Of a stretch of DNA of 64,000 nucleotides, positions 12,188-22,534 are shown one piece after another; position 1 is the stretch's first letter, and the number at the start of each line of letters is the position of its first letter. Below the pieces are notes generated by a model, which had not been told where the DNA came from, did not search any database, and saw only the letters and a list, made by a program, of their open reading frames with translations. The DNA is taken from contig JAHLKF010000022.1 in NCBI GenBank assembly GCA_025558075.1, positions 248,001 to 312,000 of the forward strand, given 5' to 3'. The stretch is from Gaertneriomyces semiglobifer (Eukaryota > Chytridiomycota > Chytridiomycetes > Spizellomycetales > Spizellomycetaceae). A program made the translations under genes and the position numbers.

Positions 12188-12950
12188 TCAAGCTAGGCGA
12201 AATCCCGCAGGGACAGCTTTAAGTGGCCCAATCACTGCTGCTCTTCCTACCGACATGATCCGAGGTCCTCCATCCAAATTGATCACTCCCAACACTTGTT
12301 TGCCTTCGTAACCATTCAGGCTCATGGCGCATTCGCAAGCGAGTGGTCCTTGCCCAAAATCCACAAGGGCCTGAGCTCCATCCACAACGTTACCAGCGCG
12401 GATATCGAACTCGGCGAATGTATCCCAACTGAGGTCTCGCTCAATCTCCCCAGGCACTGTTTCTTGGCGCCCGTCCACATGCACTCTAGAACCCGGGGGA
12501 ATTGCTGCAACAAAGCTCTCAAAGTTCCCATTCATAGGGACCACGATTCCTACAGCTACCGTCCCCTCACGCTTCTTGTCTCCATCCGCCTCTAGATGAT
12601 CCAACATCCCAGTACTTAAGCAGTCTGACATTGTTTTCCCGATCTGCTTTCTGGGAAAGTTGACGACGCATAGCAATCTCTTGGCCGCTAACAGCTCCTC
12701 CGGGGTGTGCTGGTGCGTCAACTGTCCAGACGACACATAGTATGGCTTTTTAGGACGCAAGGCATGCAGCTCTTGCGAGAAGTGGTAATGAATCAGGTAC
12801 GCCGGTAGTCTAGCTGTTGGGTTCAGTTTGACCGCCAACGGCTCGCCTGTGGACACAGTTGAGCACGCAGCCCGTTATGAAATCCTGCAGAATTCGCTTA
12901 CCGACGGCGAAGTACACCTTGTCGAAATCTACCAAGCGTCGGAGCGTCAT
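12188..12950 (-). CDS. Tandem CsaA-like tRNA-binding (OB-fold) domain protein
   Basis: 235 aa from exons 12950-12902 and 12846-12188 (donor GTAAGC, acceptor CCACAG, phase 1). The first half matches prokaryotic CsaA: VDFDKVYFAVG near the start, then RLPAYLIHYHFSQ, SSGQLTHQHTPEEL, RLLCVVNFPRKQIG and a closing AIPPGSRV. The second half repeats the plan in degraded form: FAEFDIRAGNVV, ALVDFGQGPLACECAMS, GKQVLGVINLDGGP and closing AVPAGFRLA. The tandem arrangement could mimic the CsaA homodimer within one chain. CsaA proteins are small EMAP/Trbp111-type OB folds with tRNA- and peptide-binding activity in bacteria and archaea. No targeting signal is apparent. It is unusual for a fungus and may have been acquired by transfer. 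Confidence 0.85.
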
Positions 12951-13244
12951 TTTTGACCTGAGATCAATGTGAAAAAAGGTACTAATGGCTCTTGCTGCAG
13001 AGAAGCAGACTTGGTGAGCCTGTTGGTCGCTAGCAATCCTGACTGCCCCACATCAACCACAATCTTCCGTGGGCATCCTAGGAAGAAAGGCCGCTTGCAA
13101 CATGATGTGATCTCGTTGGTTGGCTGATGAGGAGTGTCGATTGTCCGACGGCTCCAATAGGATCATCATATTTCAATTGCAACGATGTCAATTGACACCT
13201 GTCTGTAGAGTTAAGCAATGTAACCTATGTATCATACATTTATG
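12951..13244. promoter_or_regulatory. Short intergenic region upstream of the CsaA-like gene
   Basis: 294 bp between the CsaA-like start codon and the deubiquitinase stop codon, both on the minus strand. It must hold the CsaA-like promoter and the deubiquitinase 3' UTR. No TATA box or repeat stands out. Confidence 0.4.
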
Positions 13245-15407
13245 CTATCTGACAGTGGGTTTTTCGTCCGTCCCTGACGACTTGACCCCTTTGTCTTTGT
13301 CTTTTTCTTTGTCCTTGTCCTTCTTCCCTATACCAAACCAGCCCCAGCCTTCTTTGACCGCGCTCGGGGTTTGCACCAACTCACCGGACTCTGAGACCGT
13401 AGCTGAGGGGGTCACCTCCTTCCCTTGTGCTTCAGAAATCAAGCCGCTGACTGATGGTCGCTTTCCTATCTTCGCCTTTTTTGTCGGCATCACAGGTGAC
13501 GCAGTAGATACCGATGGCGGCTGCGCGTCTGGAATATTTGCGAGAGCACTTCCATCACTTGCTGCCGCCGACGACGAGGGTTCTCCGGATCCGGTGGTGC
13601 TGCTCGCAGAGCCACCTTCGTAGGGCCTCATCGAGCGTACAAGGTCTTGGGCGTCAAAATCATCGGCAGCATAAAAGAATATATAGCCGCATCCAACGGA
13701 ACTTGGATCCCCGTAGTACTTTTGTAGCTCTGACTCATCGACCGGCTGCATAAGATTGACTTTGTGAGCACATTAACGAACCTGTGTTCTACACTTAAAA
13801 CCCTACCGTGACATCATCATCATCACATAAAAGCCACTTGTCATGGCTCTTAACTAATGTCACATAGTGTCCATGATGCGGCCCCGTTCCAATATGTACG
13901 ATGACAGCGAAGAGTTGGTAAAGGCGATCCGGGTCGGCCGCGCCGTCAGTTGTGTTGAACAGGCGCAGTTCGAGTGGAAATGGGACTCGATACGACAATT
14001 TTACGTAGCGTTGTAGCCGTTCTTGATACTTAAATCTCTTCAAGTGTACGGCAAGGATATTGGGCGTCCGTTTGATTTTCATGCGCTTTTGAGCTTCTTG
14101 GAGGCTGCGACAATGATCGCAGAAGTATTTATTCTTCTGGCGCAATGTTTCCTCTCGCGAAAAATTTCGGAGGCACGAGCTCAATGAACAGTTTGGCTCT
14201 ACATCCACGGAGAGGTCAAGAAACGCCTCATCTCTCGACGTGACAGTTTCGCATGTCAGACATTTCGTTTCGTTTGTCAGTACGCCCTCAAACAGTGCAT
14301 GAACCCAGCTGGCTGGTGCCCGGCTGTCAGACAAAAGTGCTTCTCGCAGACTCTCATTAGGATTGCCGCCAGGCTGGGCATTGGACATACTTCGAAGCTT
14401 TTCACCAAGCTCAGTTCGGTGTCGTACAAGTATTTCGGCGATGGCGTTGAGGAGGTAGTTGAGCATTTCATGTGCATCCTGATGCATTGTGCTTCGGAAG
14501 AGTTCTTCGTTTGTCTTCAGTAGAGTGTCATGGAAGTGCCATTATGAGAAAATACTTACCGTTCTCCTTCTTAAGAATGGTAACAAATTGCTGTGGGGCC
14601 ACCACTCCTGTCCGCTTTTTTTGTGATGCAATTTTCAAAAAGAGCTCCCGGAGTGAAGATAGTAAAGTATCCTGATTTTGTTCGGCGCCTTCGAAGCCCT
14701 CCAGAATATTTGTCATGACTGGTGGAGTCGTGATGGCTGTTACTTTGGAGCCGCCAGCACTCTTAAGAGTCTCTCTCCTCTTCTTCTCTGTGCGTGCGCC
14801 CTCCTTGTCTGTGTTCACCGCTTTGGCTTCTTTCAGAACGTCCGTTTTGAAATATCCATTGAGAGAACTCGCCGAGGAAATCGGCTTCAAGACCGGAGAA
14901 GGACTTGGGGAAGGTAAAGACAAATTCTCCTGCGCGGCCGTCATGAGGGCGGCGGAAATAGGGTATGCGTATTCTTGAAGGCATTCTCGAAAGGGACGAC
15001 AGAAGTAAAGTGCTTGGACGACAGAGTTACAGTAGCTATTGGTCATTCAGAACTTAATAACCCTCGAATGCATTGCTATCTGTTCAGCGCACACTACCAT
15101 GTGTTTCCAAACTGCGGGAGTGTCAGTTAATGACGGCACATATTTAAGCATCAGATGGTCCACCCATCATACGTACATTCTCCAACCCAAAGTATTTGTC
15201 ACTTCCGACATTTGGCCAGTCAGACGATGCTGTGTTTGGGCGCCCCGAAGAGCTACTCTAGCAAAAGCGATCGCGTTAGTATGTTGCGTGAAAGAACGAT
15301 TCGAGAACAACCATCATCGACAGACTTCTTCCGCAAGCGTCCAGCCTAGGCGAATTCACATTGCTGCCATGACTTACCATGCTTCCGATCCATTTCAGAA
15401 ACGACAT
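13245..15407 (-). CDS. Ubiquitin carboxyl-terminal hydrolase, USP12/USP46 family
   Basis: 599 aa from six exons: 15407-15378, 15257-15177, a 14-nt microexon 15111-15098, 15035-14560, 14504-13807 and 13745-13245. The joined Cys box reads YFGLENFGNTCYCNSVVQ, with catalytic Cys about 42. The zinc-finger pairs CLTC and [24 protein letters not shown] and the His box [17 protein letters not shown] follow, as in USP46/USP12 and fungal UBP9/13 enzymes. An insertion of about 80 residues (Ser/Pro- and Lys-rich) sits between the Cys box and the QKKRTGV segment, and a Lys/Asp-rich tail ([12 protein letters not shown]) ends the protein. Family members remove ubiquitin and need WD40 partners (WDR48/WDR20 in animals). 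Phases agree at all five introns. Confidence 0.93.
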
Positions 15408-16684
15408 CCTGGCGGCAAGCCTCCACTGTCGATCTGCTCAGCCGAATTCCCCAGTGCTCAAGCACGGCAGACCTCCCCTACAATCCTTTCGCGTGCGAAT
15501 TCAGGCTGTCAACTTGCAGAAACCAATAGTGCGTCTGAGATTTCGAAAATTCGCACTTCTACGAAGCGGCGTTGATGGGCTCCACCCGCTATCGTTATGA
15601 TGTCAAGGATGACCACACTAGGATTTGTAGACCGCACAAGGACAAGAAAGCAAAGGCAGACAATCAGTGGACCCGTTCCTGGTTGGTTCCAGAATGCTCT
15701 GAATACTGTGGTATGCCGTCTGATGGTGTTGATGCCAAAAATCGCTGTATACCAATTACTATTACAAGGCCAAAGGGAAAACCCGAGCGTGAATGCTGGT
15801 GCACGTGACCCCTGGCCGACGCTTTGCTGCGAGCGAACTTGCGAGCGACAAGACGACTTCACACTTATATGTTTCCAGAGGAGAAGCCGCTAGTAGTTTG
15901 TAGGCATCAGCAACCGGACCTGCCGCATATGTGAGTACTTGCGGAGATGGTAGGTCGTCAGTTTACTCTTCGATGACTTATGGCTATACGCAGTGAGATC
16001 CTGCTTTGGGAGGGATGCTTGCGGTAGTCTCCGTTCAGTCGTTCATTGTTCATCGTTGAAGATCATGGTCTGTATGTTGCATAATATGTTTATTCGGTAG
16101 TTTATGCGCTGTGAGTTTGGAAGTGGACGGATGTTGTTCAAGCTTTGTCATCGTGCAAATGGAGATACAGGACATACTCGCCCACTTCCATCTTGGATGA
16201 GTGAGGTTTCATGCATTCGCATCGTTGCTCTCTGGCCCATGCTTACATTGGATAATAACTTGATCTGATATCAGTTAGCATTCTTCCGGCTCACAGCATC
16301 CGTTCCGCGTCTTCAGGGTGTCGTCTGTTATTTGTGATAGATAGGTTATACCTCAGACTCTGAAGCGAAGTACTACGGCTTGTCGGCATCGGAGGTCTCT
16401 CCGTGCATTGTACAGCGCATTCGTAGGTCGTTCCGCCGTGTATATGTGCTTCCTAGTCATCGCGTGCTCAATCTACAGCCCAGTGGCGAAAACTGTACGT
16501 TTTGATTCTCGGAGAGCCAAAGGTTATTGACGGTATCTCTCGCCAGCAGGCCGATCACGACAAGGGAATGACCTGCGGCTTCGGAGCTCATATTGTGCTT
16601 GATCTCTCATAAATTCTGTTGACCCACCAATCATAGCACCACTTGGGATCTGGGAAACTACCGACCGTCGCTAATGCTGTGAAC
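15408..16684. other. Divergent intergenic region between UBP and MCM8
   Basis: 1.28 kb with no recognisable gene. It should carry the promoters of the deubiquitinase (left) and MCM8 (right). The strongest ORF is the Cys-containing plus-strand frame at 15575-15808, listed separately. From 15900 to 16640 neither strand has a long ATG-initiated frame, and I see no tRNA or repeat. Confidence 0.4.
15575..15808 (+). CDS. Hypothetical small cysteine-containing protein
   Basis: 77-aa ORF starting ATGGGC at 15575 and ending TGA at 15808. It is hydrophilic, with a Lys-rich centre (RPHKDKKAKADNQW) and six cysteines in ICRP, ECSEYCG, NRCIP and ECWC. There is no signal peptide, so it is not a typical secreted Cys-rich protein. 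The opposite strand is also open here, so chance cannot be excluded. Confidence 0.2.
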   Translation: MGSTRYRYDVKDDHTRICRPHKDKKAKADNQWTRSWLVPECSEYCGMPSDGVDAKNRCIPITITRPKGKPERECWCT

Positions 16685-19600
16685 ATGAACTCGCATTCTA
16701 GAGATAGGCGTGGAAACGATGGCGTCTCATCCAACGGAGACCGTGGCCCCAGCAATCGTGGCAAGCGCAAGCGCGGCAGCGAGCGCCCTCAACCTAATCA
16801 TCGAGATCCAGTGCTCCATGACGCCCCTGTACGGAATGATGCAGCGTCTACTGCATCAGTCTTTCCTGCTTTAACTGGGCCTTTCCACTACTGGACGACG
16901 TATTTTCCAGAGGGTAAGCAGTGGTAGTGAAGGTGCCTGTTTGCTGCATTCGGTCCTAAAGTATGTGCCGATTTGCAGAAGTTTACATCCCAAGTCACAC
17001 TCTAGTCCCGCTATTGAATACTCTTATATCGTACTTCGAGCAGCATGTTTTCACCCAAGATGCTATTAACCACGATGTGAGTTGGCAGGCGGGTCGGCCT
17101 CAAACCCGGCATTAAGCATCTGACCGACATTTGGTTTCTTAGCAAGAGCTTTGCGCCGTAGTTCAAGGTCGAAGAAATGCGATACCAGTGGACTATGTAG
17201 ATCTTGTCGCCCACACAGCTGCAGGAGATATCCGTGTGGAGCAAATGTTATACGAGACACCGGAGTTGCTGCTCACTAGCATCGCAATGGCGGCTACAGA
17301 AGTGCGTTGAATCTCATCCACTCATAACAGTGTGCGCCTTTCTTACGTGTTCCCTCAGGTGATTGAGAAGATTCGGCCCGAGGCGTCACTTTCTAGAACT
17401 CCCCATGGCCCTTCGACTAAAACAAAGCGTATTGCACGAATAAACAATTGCACAAATGTGCTTCCTTTCAAAGATCTTAAAGCAAACTTGATGGGTAGGT
17501 TAGGACCTCTGCATCATTTGGTTGCGATGCTGAATGGTTGTTCTGCAGGTAACTTCGTGGCCACTAGAGGAACCGTAGTGCGTGTCTCATCCATAAGACC
17601 TATCATCAACCGCATGAATTTCCTATGTAATGCATGCGGTGAGGGCCGATCCATTGTATTGAACGATGGTCAATACAAAGTTCCCACCAAATGTGCCCGG
17701 CCTGGCTGCAAGAGCCGCAATTTCACTGTTGACAAGGGTCCAGAAACGTCTACCAGCATTGATTGGCAAAGGATCAGGTAAGCAGATGCGCCATGTATTT
17801 TTGCTGCGGCGTAACTCATTGGACAGGTTAGGTTACAGGAAAAGCTCGCTGACAATCAGATAGATTCGGGTCGAATACCACGAACTTTGGAAGTTGAACT
17901 AACTGAAGATTTGGTTGACACGGTTGTACCGGGAGATGTTGTGGTAGTCTCAGGAATTGTCAAAGTTTTGGCTACCGAGGAAGGTAGGGTATATGCTCAT
18001 CGTTTTTTCGCTGTGTTTTGTCTCACAAGAGTCGCAGATGCGGGACAAAGCCGCGTGAACCAAATGTATAGCATGTACGTTGCGGCCAACTCGATTACTA
18101 AAGCGAGTACCAATGCCGCTGCTACTGATGATCAAGTGGACGGTACGAAGACCGCGAAGACGTTCACCAAGGACGCAGTGTCGTTTTCAAAAAAGGAGCT
18201 ATATGGCATCCAACAGATCTGGGATAGCCCAGATGTTTTCCGCTTGCTTGTGAATTCCCTCTGCCCTTCTATATTTGGGCACGAGATGGTAAAAGGTAAG
18301 CCTTCAGAAGATTGGATTTGGGAGGTCAGCCTTAACCGCGCGTACTACCTGTAGCTGGCCTGTTGTTGACTCTTTTCGGTGGGAGAAAGCGCGACAGCTC
18401 TTCAAGTATGTCAATTAGATCGGACCCCCATGTGCTAGTGGTAGGGGATCCTGGGCTGGGAAAGTCGCAAATGTTGTCCGCTGTGTGCAAAGTGGCACCA
18501 AGAGGCGTCTACGTTTGCGGGAACGCAACCACTACGAGCGGGCTTACAGTGACAATGGTTAAGGATGCCGAGACTGGGGAAACTGCTTTGGAAGCTGGAG
18601 CACTCGTATTGGGTGACCAAGGTGTATGTTGCATTGATGAATTTGACAAGATGTCAGAGTATCAGGCCTTGCTGGAGGCCATGGAACAACAAAGCATTAG
18701 CATTGCTAAGGCCGGAATAGTGTGTACGCTGCCTGCTAGGACGAGCATTATTGCCGCTGCGAATCCAGTGGGTGGACATTATAAGTAGGCCGATTGGCGT
18801 GCATGCTGCTTATATGACGTACTTACACATTGAAACGCAGCAAGGCTAAAACCGTTTCAGAGAACCTACGCATGAACAGCGCCCTTTTGTCACGCTTTGA
18901 CTTGGTGTTTATTCTATTGGACAGACCTGACGAGGAGATGGATTTGTTTTTATCTGAGCATATCATGAAGGTAGAGAACTTTGTGAAGACTGCGCAGGTA
19001 CTATCAGCATTTGAACTTGCATCGCCAGCTACACTCGGGGGTTAAAGGAGAAGAAGGGAAGATTCAAAAATACGGTACGATTACATGATTGCGACGGCAA
19101 AGTCTGGTGTGGGGACTAAATATGAAACTCTTTGTTAGCGAGTAATCACGCGTTACCTGCAGATGACAGCATTCAACCGTTACTGGAACGACTACGAGTC
19201 AGCAAGGAGGATCAGACCGACCCTATACCGCTTGCGCTTCTCCGCAAGTATATCGCCTACGCGAAGCGATATGTACAACCAAGGTCCGTGTTAGCACTCC
19301 ACATTTGTCGTACTGTGACTGCCAGACCCAGCTCTTAGCCTTTCTTGTGCAGATTGAGCCGTGAAGCAGCCGAGGTCTTGCAGAAATTCTACTTGACTCT
19401 TAGATCGTAAGGCACTCATCTGAGATTGGACATCCACGGTATCTGGAACCTTACCGATCTCTTTAGGAAATACCGTTCGATTGACGCGACTCCGATCACG
19501 ACACGCCAGTTGGAATCTATGATTCGCCTTGGCGAAGCTCGTGCGCGAACGGAGTTGCGTGATGAAGTTAGCGTACAGGATGCAAGGGATGTTGTTGAAA

Positions 19601-20133
19601 TCATGAAGTATAGCTTATGGGATAGTTACGAGGATGAGGCTGGAGCATTGGATTTTCAAAGATCCCAGCACGGTAGGCATGGGTGTTTGGTGCGATACCA
19701 TGGTGTTGCCTAAAGGTGATATCTATCGTAGGCACCGGAATGAGTAAGAAAGGCGAGCCAAAGAGGTGATTACCACCCATGACTCATTAACGGTTGCCTG
19801 CTCATCGTGGCTACTCATAACAGATTCGTGGCGCATATTCACAAGGTCGCTCAACATACTGGCAATAACCGCTTCACGTACGAAAATTTATATCAGATGG
19901 CTCAAGGTTGGTACTAGTCGTTATTGCTCTAATGATGTAGATCTTAGATGAAGCGTTTTTTAGAAATTCAGCTGAACTTTTCGAACTTTGGCGATATGCT
20001 GGAAACGTTGAATAATCAAGGTGGGACACAATTGGAGGACATCTTGCTGGTCTTCGTGGTCTTTACGTTCCTGTGATCAGGTTACCTCCTCAAAAGGGGC
20101 TATCGTATCTATCAGCTTACAACAATGACTTGA
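16685..20133 (+). CDS. MCM8: DNA helicase MCM8
   Basis: AAA+ MCM helicase acting in homologous recombination and meiotic or crosslink repair, usually with MCM9. 832 aa from 17 exons: 16685-16913, 16979-17076, 17143-17301, 17359-17494, 17549-17777, 17832-17983, 18038-18295, 18355-18784, 18841-18970, 19029-19074, 19139-19283, 19353-19406, 19467-19672, 19732-19765, 19824-19906, 19964-20020, 20081-20133. All phases agree. Visible are a basic disordered N-terminus, [14 protein letters not shown], zinc finger CNAC...CARPGC (about 234-263), Walker [11 protein letters not shown] (Lys about 457), Walker B CIDEFDKM, sensor [14 protein letters not shown], finger LLSRFDLVF, and a C-terminal winged helix ending [12 protein letters not shown]. 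The MCM8-type [14 protein letters not shown] distinguishes it from MCM2-7. MCM9 is not in this window. Confidence 0.95.
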
Positions 20134-20318
20134 GCATAGTTTTGCACGATGTCGGATTAGTTCGTGTTGTAAATGGTTGTCGTTAACTTAATTTTGATAC
20201 TTGCGGCTGTGGAGCCTGCAGATCCCTGCATATGCCATGCCAAGCACTACTTTACAGACTCCTACGGTAGCTAGTTGAGCTATATAGGCAAGGTGCGAAG
20301 GTGAAATTCGCCACCATT

Positions 20319-20980
20319 TCATCGTCTCCGATATGTTTCGTACTTGTCTATGTACATGTCATGCCTGAAACTCTTGGTATCCATTCGATCGATGTACAAG
20401 ATCCCATCCAGATGGTCCACTTCGTGTTGCAGCACTCTGGCGAGGAATCCCCGTGCGTTCACAGTAATGGGATTTCCTTCAAGGTCGTAGGCTAGTACGC
20501 GAACAGCGTCTGCTCGACTGACGAGACCATTGTAGTGGGGTATTGACTCGCAGGACTCATAATCTACAGTCGACGACGCAGGTGATTGATCGAGAATGGA
20601 CAATTCCTGAGTACGCCCTCGGAATTAGTTGATGCCCGCTGTACAGATATAGTGACGTTGGATCGGATGATGGTACTTACAGGGTTGACTAGAAACGTTA
20701 ACGGGACAGGGCTCATAGCCTTTTCTTTTAGCAGCTGCTTGTCCGTCACTTGATATGCCATAATGCGCAATGGATGGCCTATTTGCGGCGCAGCTAAGCC
20801 GACGAGAGGTGTGAGCGGAGAACTGAACACTTGTCTCATCTCGGTTACCACTCGCTGTATTTTGGGTGAGGTGATCTCGGATATCTTGACGGCATCGGCT
20901 TTGTGACGAAGGCCTGGGTGGCCTGCACGTAGGACCTTTGGTGCCTTTTGAAAGAGGCCCTGCAGCTTGTTCAGGACCAT
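20319..20980 (-). CDS. Peptide deformylase
   Basis: Metal-dependent hydrolase removing the formyl group from N-formylmethionine of organelle-made proteins. 195 aa from exons 20980-20681 and 20606-20319, donor GTAAGT, phase 0. Motif 1 is GLAAPQIG, motif 2 is ESCESIPHY (canonical EGCLS; the metal-ligand Cys is kept) and motif 3 is QHEVDHLDGILYIDRM with both His ligands and the catalytic Glu. The N-terminus (MVLNKLQGLFQKAPKVLRAG) is basic and acid-free for about 25 residues, compatible with mitochondrial import. ATG 20980 is the first ATG in a longer open frame; an upstream exon is possible. Deformylase is missing from many well-studied fungi. Confidence 0.9.
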
Positions 20981-21177
20981 TCTGTTTGGTCTGTTAACGT
21001 CTTGGCTGCAAAACTGCAGGTTGATTTCTAGATCTTTGGTTGGTTTGGTTGCCGGATAGCTCCACACAGGCGTTCCGACGAAGAAATCTGTTTGCCAACA
21101 GGACTGGACGTACGCTGCAAATACAAAAGAAGGAATGGCCGTTTACCGAGCTCAGACAATGCTTTGACAAGGGCGTG

Positions 21178-21723
21178 TTAACGTTGGGACGGACATGCTA
21201 GACCAAGGCTAACTCGTGGCAACTTGGCCCGCTGCATGAATTCATCAAATGGTCCTCTTCCAAACAAACTCACACATTGCCCGCCCAAATTCCACCGTAT
21301 GGTATCAAGCCGCTTGAGACTCCGTCGCTCGCCGTCGTCGTTCGCTGCGTCGTCGAGCCTCGTTGTGGGCGCCGAGAAACACACATTCGCAGCCACCTCC
21401 AGCGGCTCAAAAACACTTGGACTTTTAACAAACATTTTGACAAGCGGGCCATTTTTTTGATCCCCTAGCGTCCTCACAACACAGTACAATAAAAGTTCAA
21501 TATTGGTCCTATCTACCTCTAGAAACATTTTGTTGAGGAGGCGAGGGACCAAGCGAGCGAAGAGCTCTGTTGTTGAACAACTATATATCCACTGCCACCG
21601 CTTCTTGGCAGAACTTTGTCGATACAACCGCACCACCGACCACCCATTTGCACATATAGTTAGAGCAACAAGAATCATAAACCATAGTAGAACTGTCAGC
21701 GAAACTCTCAATAAGAACCTCAT
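21178..21723 (-). CDS. Hypothetical membrane-anchored protein
   Basis: Single 181-aa ORF from a true ATG (21723). The first 28 residues form one strongly hydrophobic helix (SLTVLLWFMILVALTICANG) that could be a signal anchor. Then come a basic stretch (RLYRQSSAKKRW) and a soluble, mostly alpha-like region (FARLVPRLLNKMFLEVDRTN) ending in mixed sequence. I do not recognise a family. It is divergent from the PIP5K gene and precedes peptide deformylase on the same strand. An unrecognised intron could change the C-terminus. Confidence 0.42.
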   Translation of the reverse strand: MRFLLRVSLTVLLWFMILVALTICANGWSVVRLYRQSSAKKRWQWIYSCSTTELFARLVPRLLNKMFLEVDRTNIELLLYCVVRTLGDQKNGPLVKMFVKSPSVFEPLEVAANVCFSAPTTRLDDAANDDGERRSLKRLDTIRWNLGGQCVSLFGRGPFDEFMQRAKLPRVSLGLACPSQR

Positions 21724-22534
21724 ATCTCTATCTCTGAACGCTTGCTGCCAAGCCTGAAGCCAATTTGGACCTCATACAACAATTCGGCAACTGCTGCATC
21801 TCTACGCTCCGCCCCGCCCGCACTCAACGCCCACTTGCACCATCCGCCTGTAGTATTCCAACTACCCATCCCACCATCCACCTGTGCCTGATTTTATCTC
21901 GCCCGCTAACAACTGGTATGTATCCCCTGTGGCCCATCGTCGACCATTTTCACTTGCGGATCGTCTTCCGTGGGACATGACGCCATACTCTGCTGGCATC
22001 TGCTCGTACTGCCTTTGACAACTGCACACAACATCTCTGCTAACCTCTTTCATTCTTCCCTTTTGCCTACCTTGCTCCTCAATCACTCTCTCGCCGATTG
22101 ATCTTCTACCATCGCAACGCTGATTGTTGGCGACGTTTCTGCTATCGTCAACCACGACTCAACTCCTTCCTTGGACCACCGAACCGTCACACCTGGATGA
22201 TGTTGTCTCTGCCTTGACCGCTTCTTCCCATCAGTGATCACGGTCCCGAACACGGCCAGTTCCTTGTCACTATTTCTGTCCAAAGCGATCCGTGGAACCT
22301 ATTGTTTCTCTATTCATACGTTACCCAGATCCATAAGGTGGGTACCGCCTCAACTTCGTTGGTTGCTTCGGCTCGACGCATGAGATGCAGACCATTCGTA
22401 ATCGTGTTTGGGGGTCATGAGAAGCCGGCAGCGGCGTTTACCTCAGAAAGACTAACGCTGAGTTAATTGCTCTACAGTCTACGTTGTCCGTGGAACACGA
22501 GCGTTGATCATCTACCTGTGTAGATTTACGAACA
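21724..22534. promoter_or_regulatory. Divergent region and likely long 5' leader of the PIP5K gene
   Basis: 811 bp, pyrimidine-rich on the plus strand (many cc, ct and cacc runs around 21780-22200). Near the right end agactaacgctg followed by ctctacag (22477) looks like a branch point plus 3' splice site, and ataaggtgggta gives a possible donor at 22338, so the kinase transcript may have a 140-nt intron in its 5' UTR. No protein-coding exon is needed upstream of the ATG at 22535. Confidence 0.4.
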
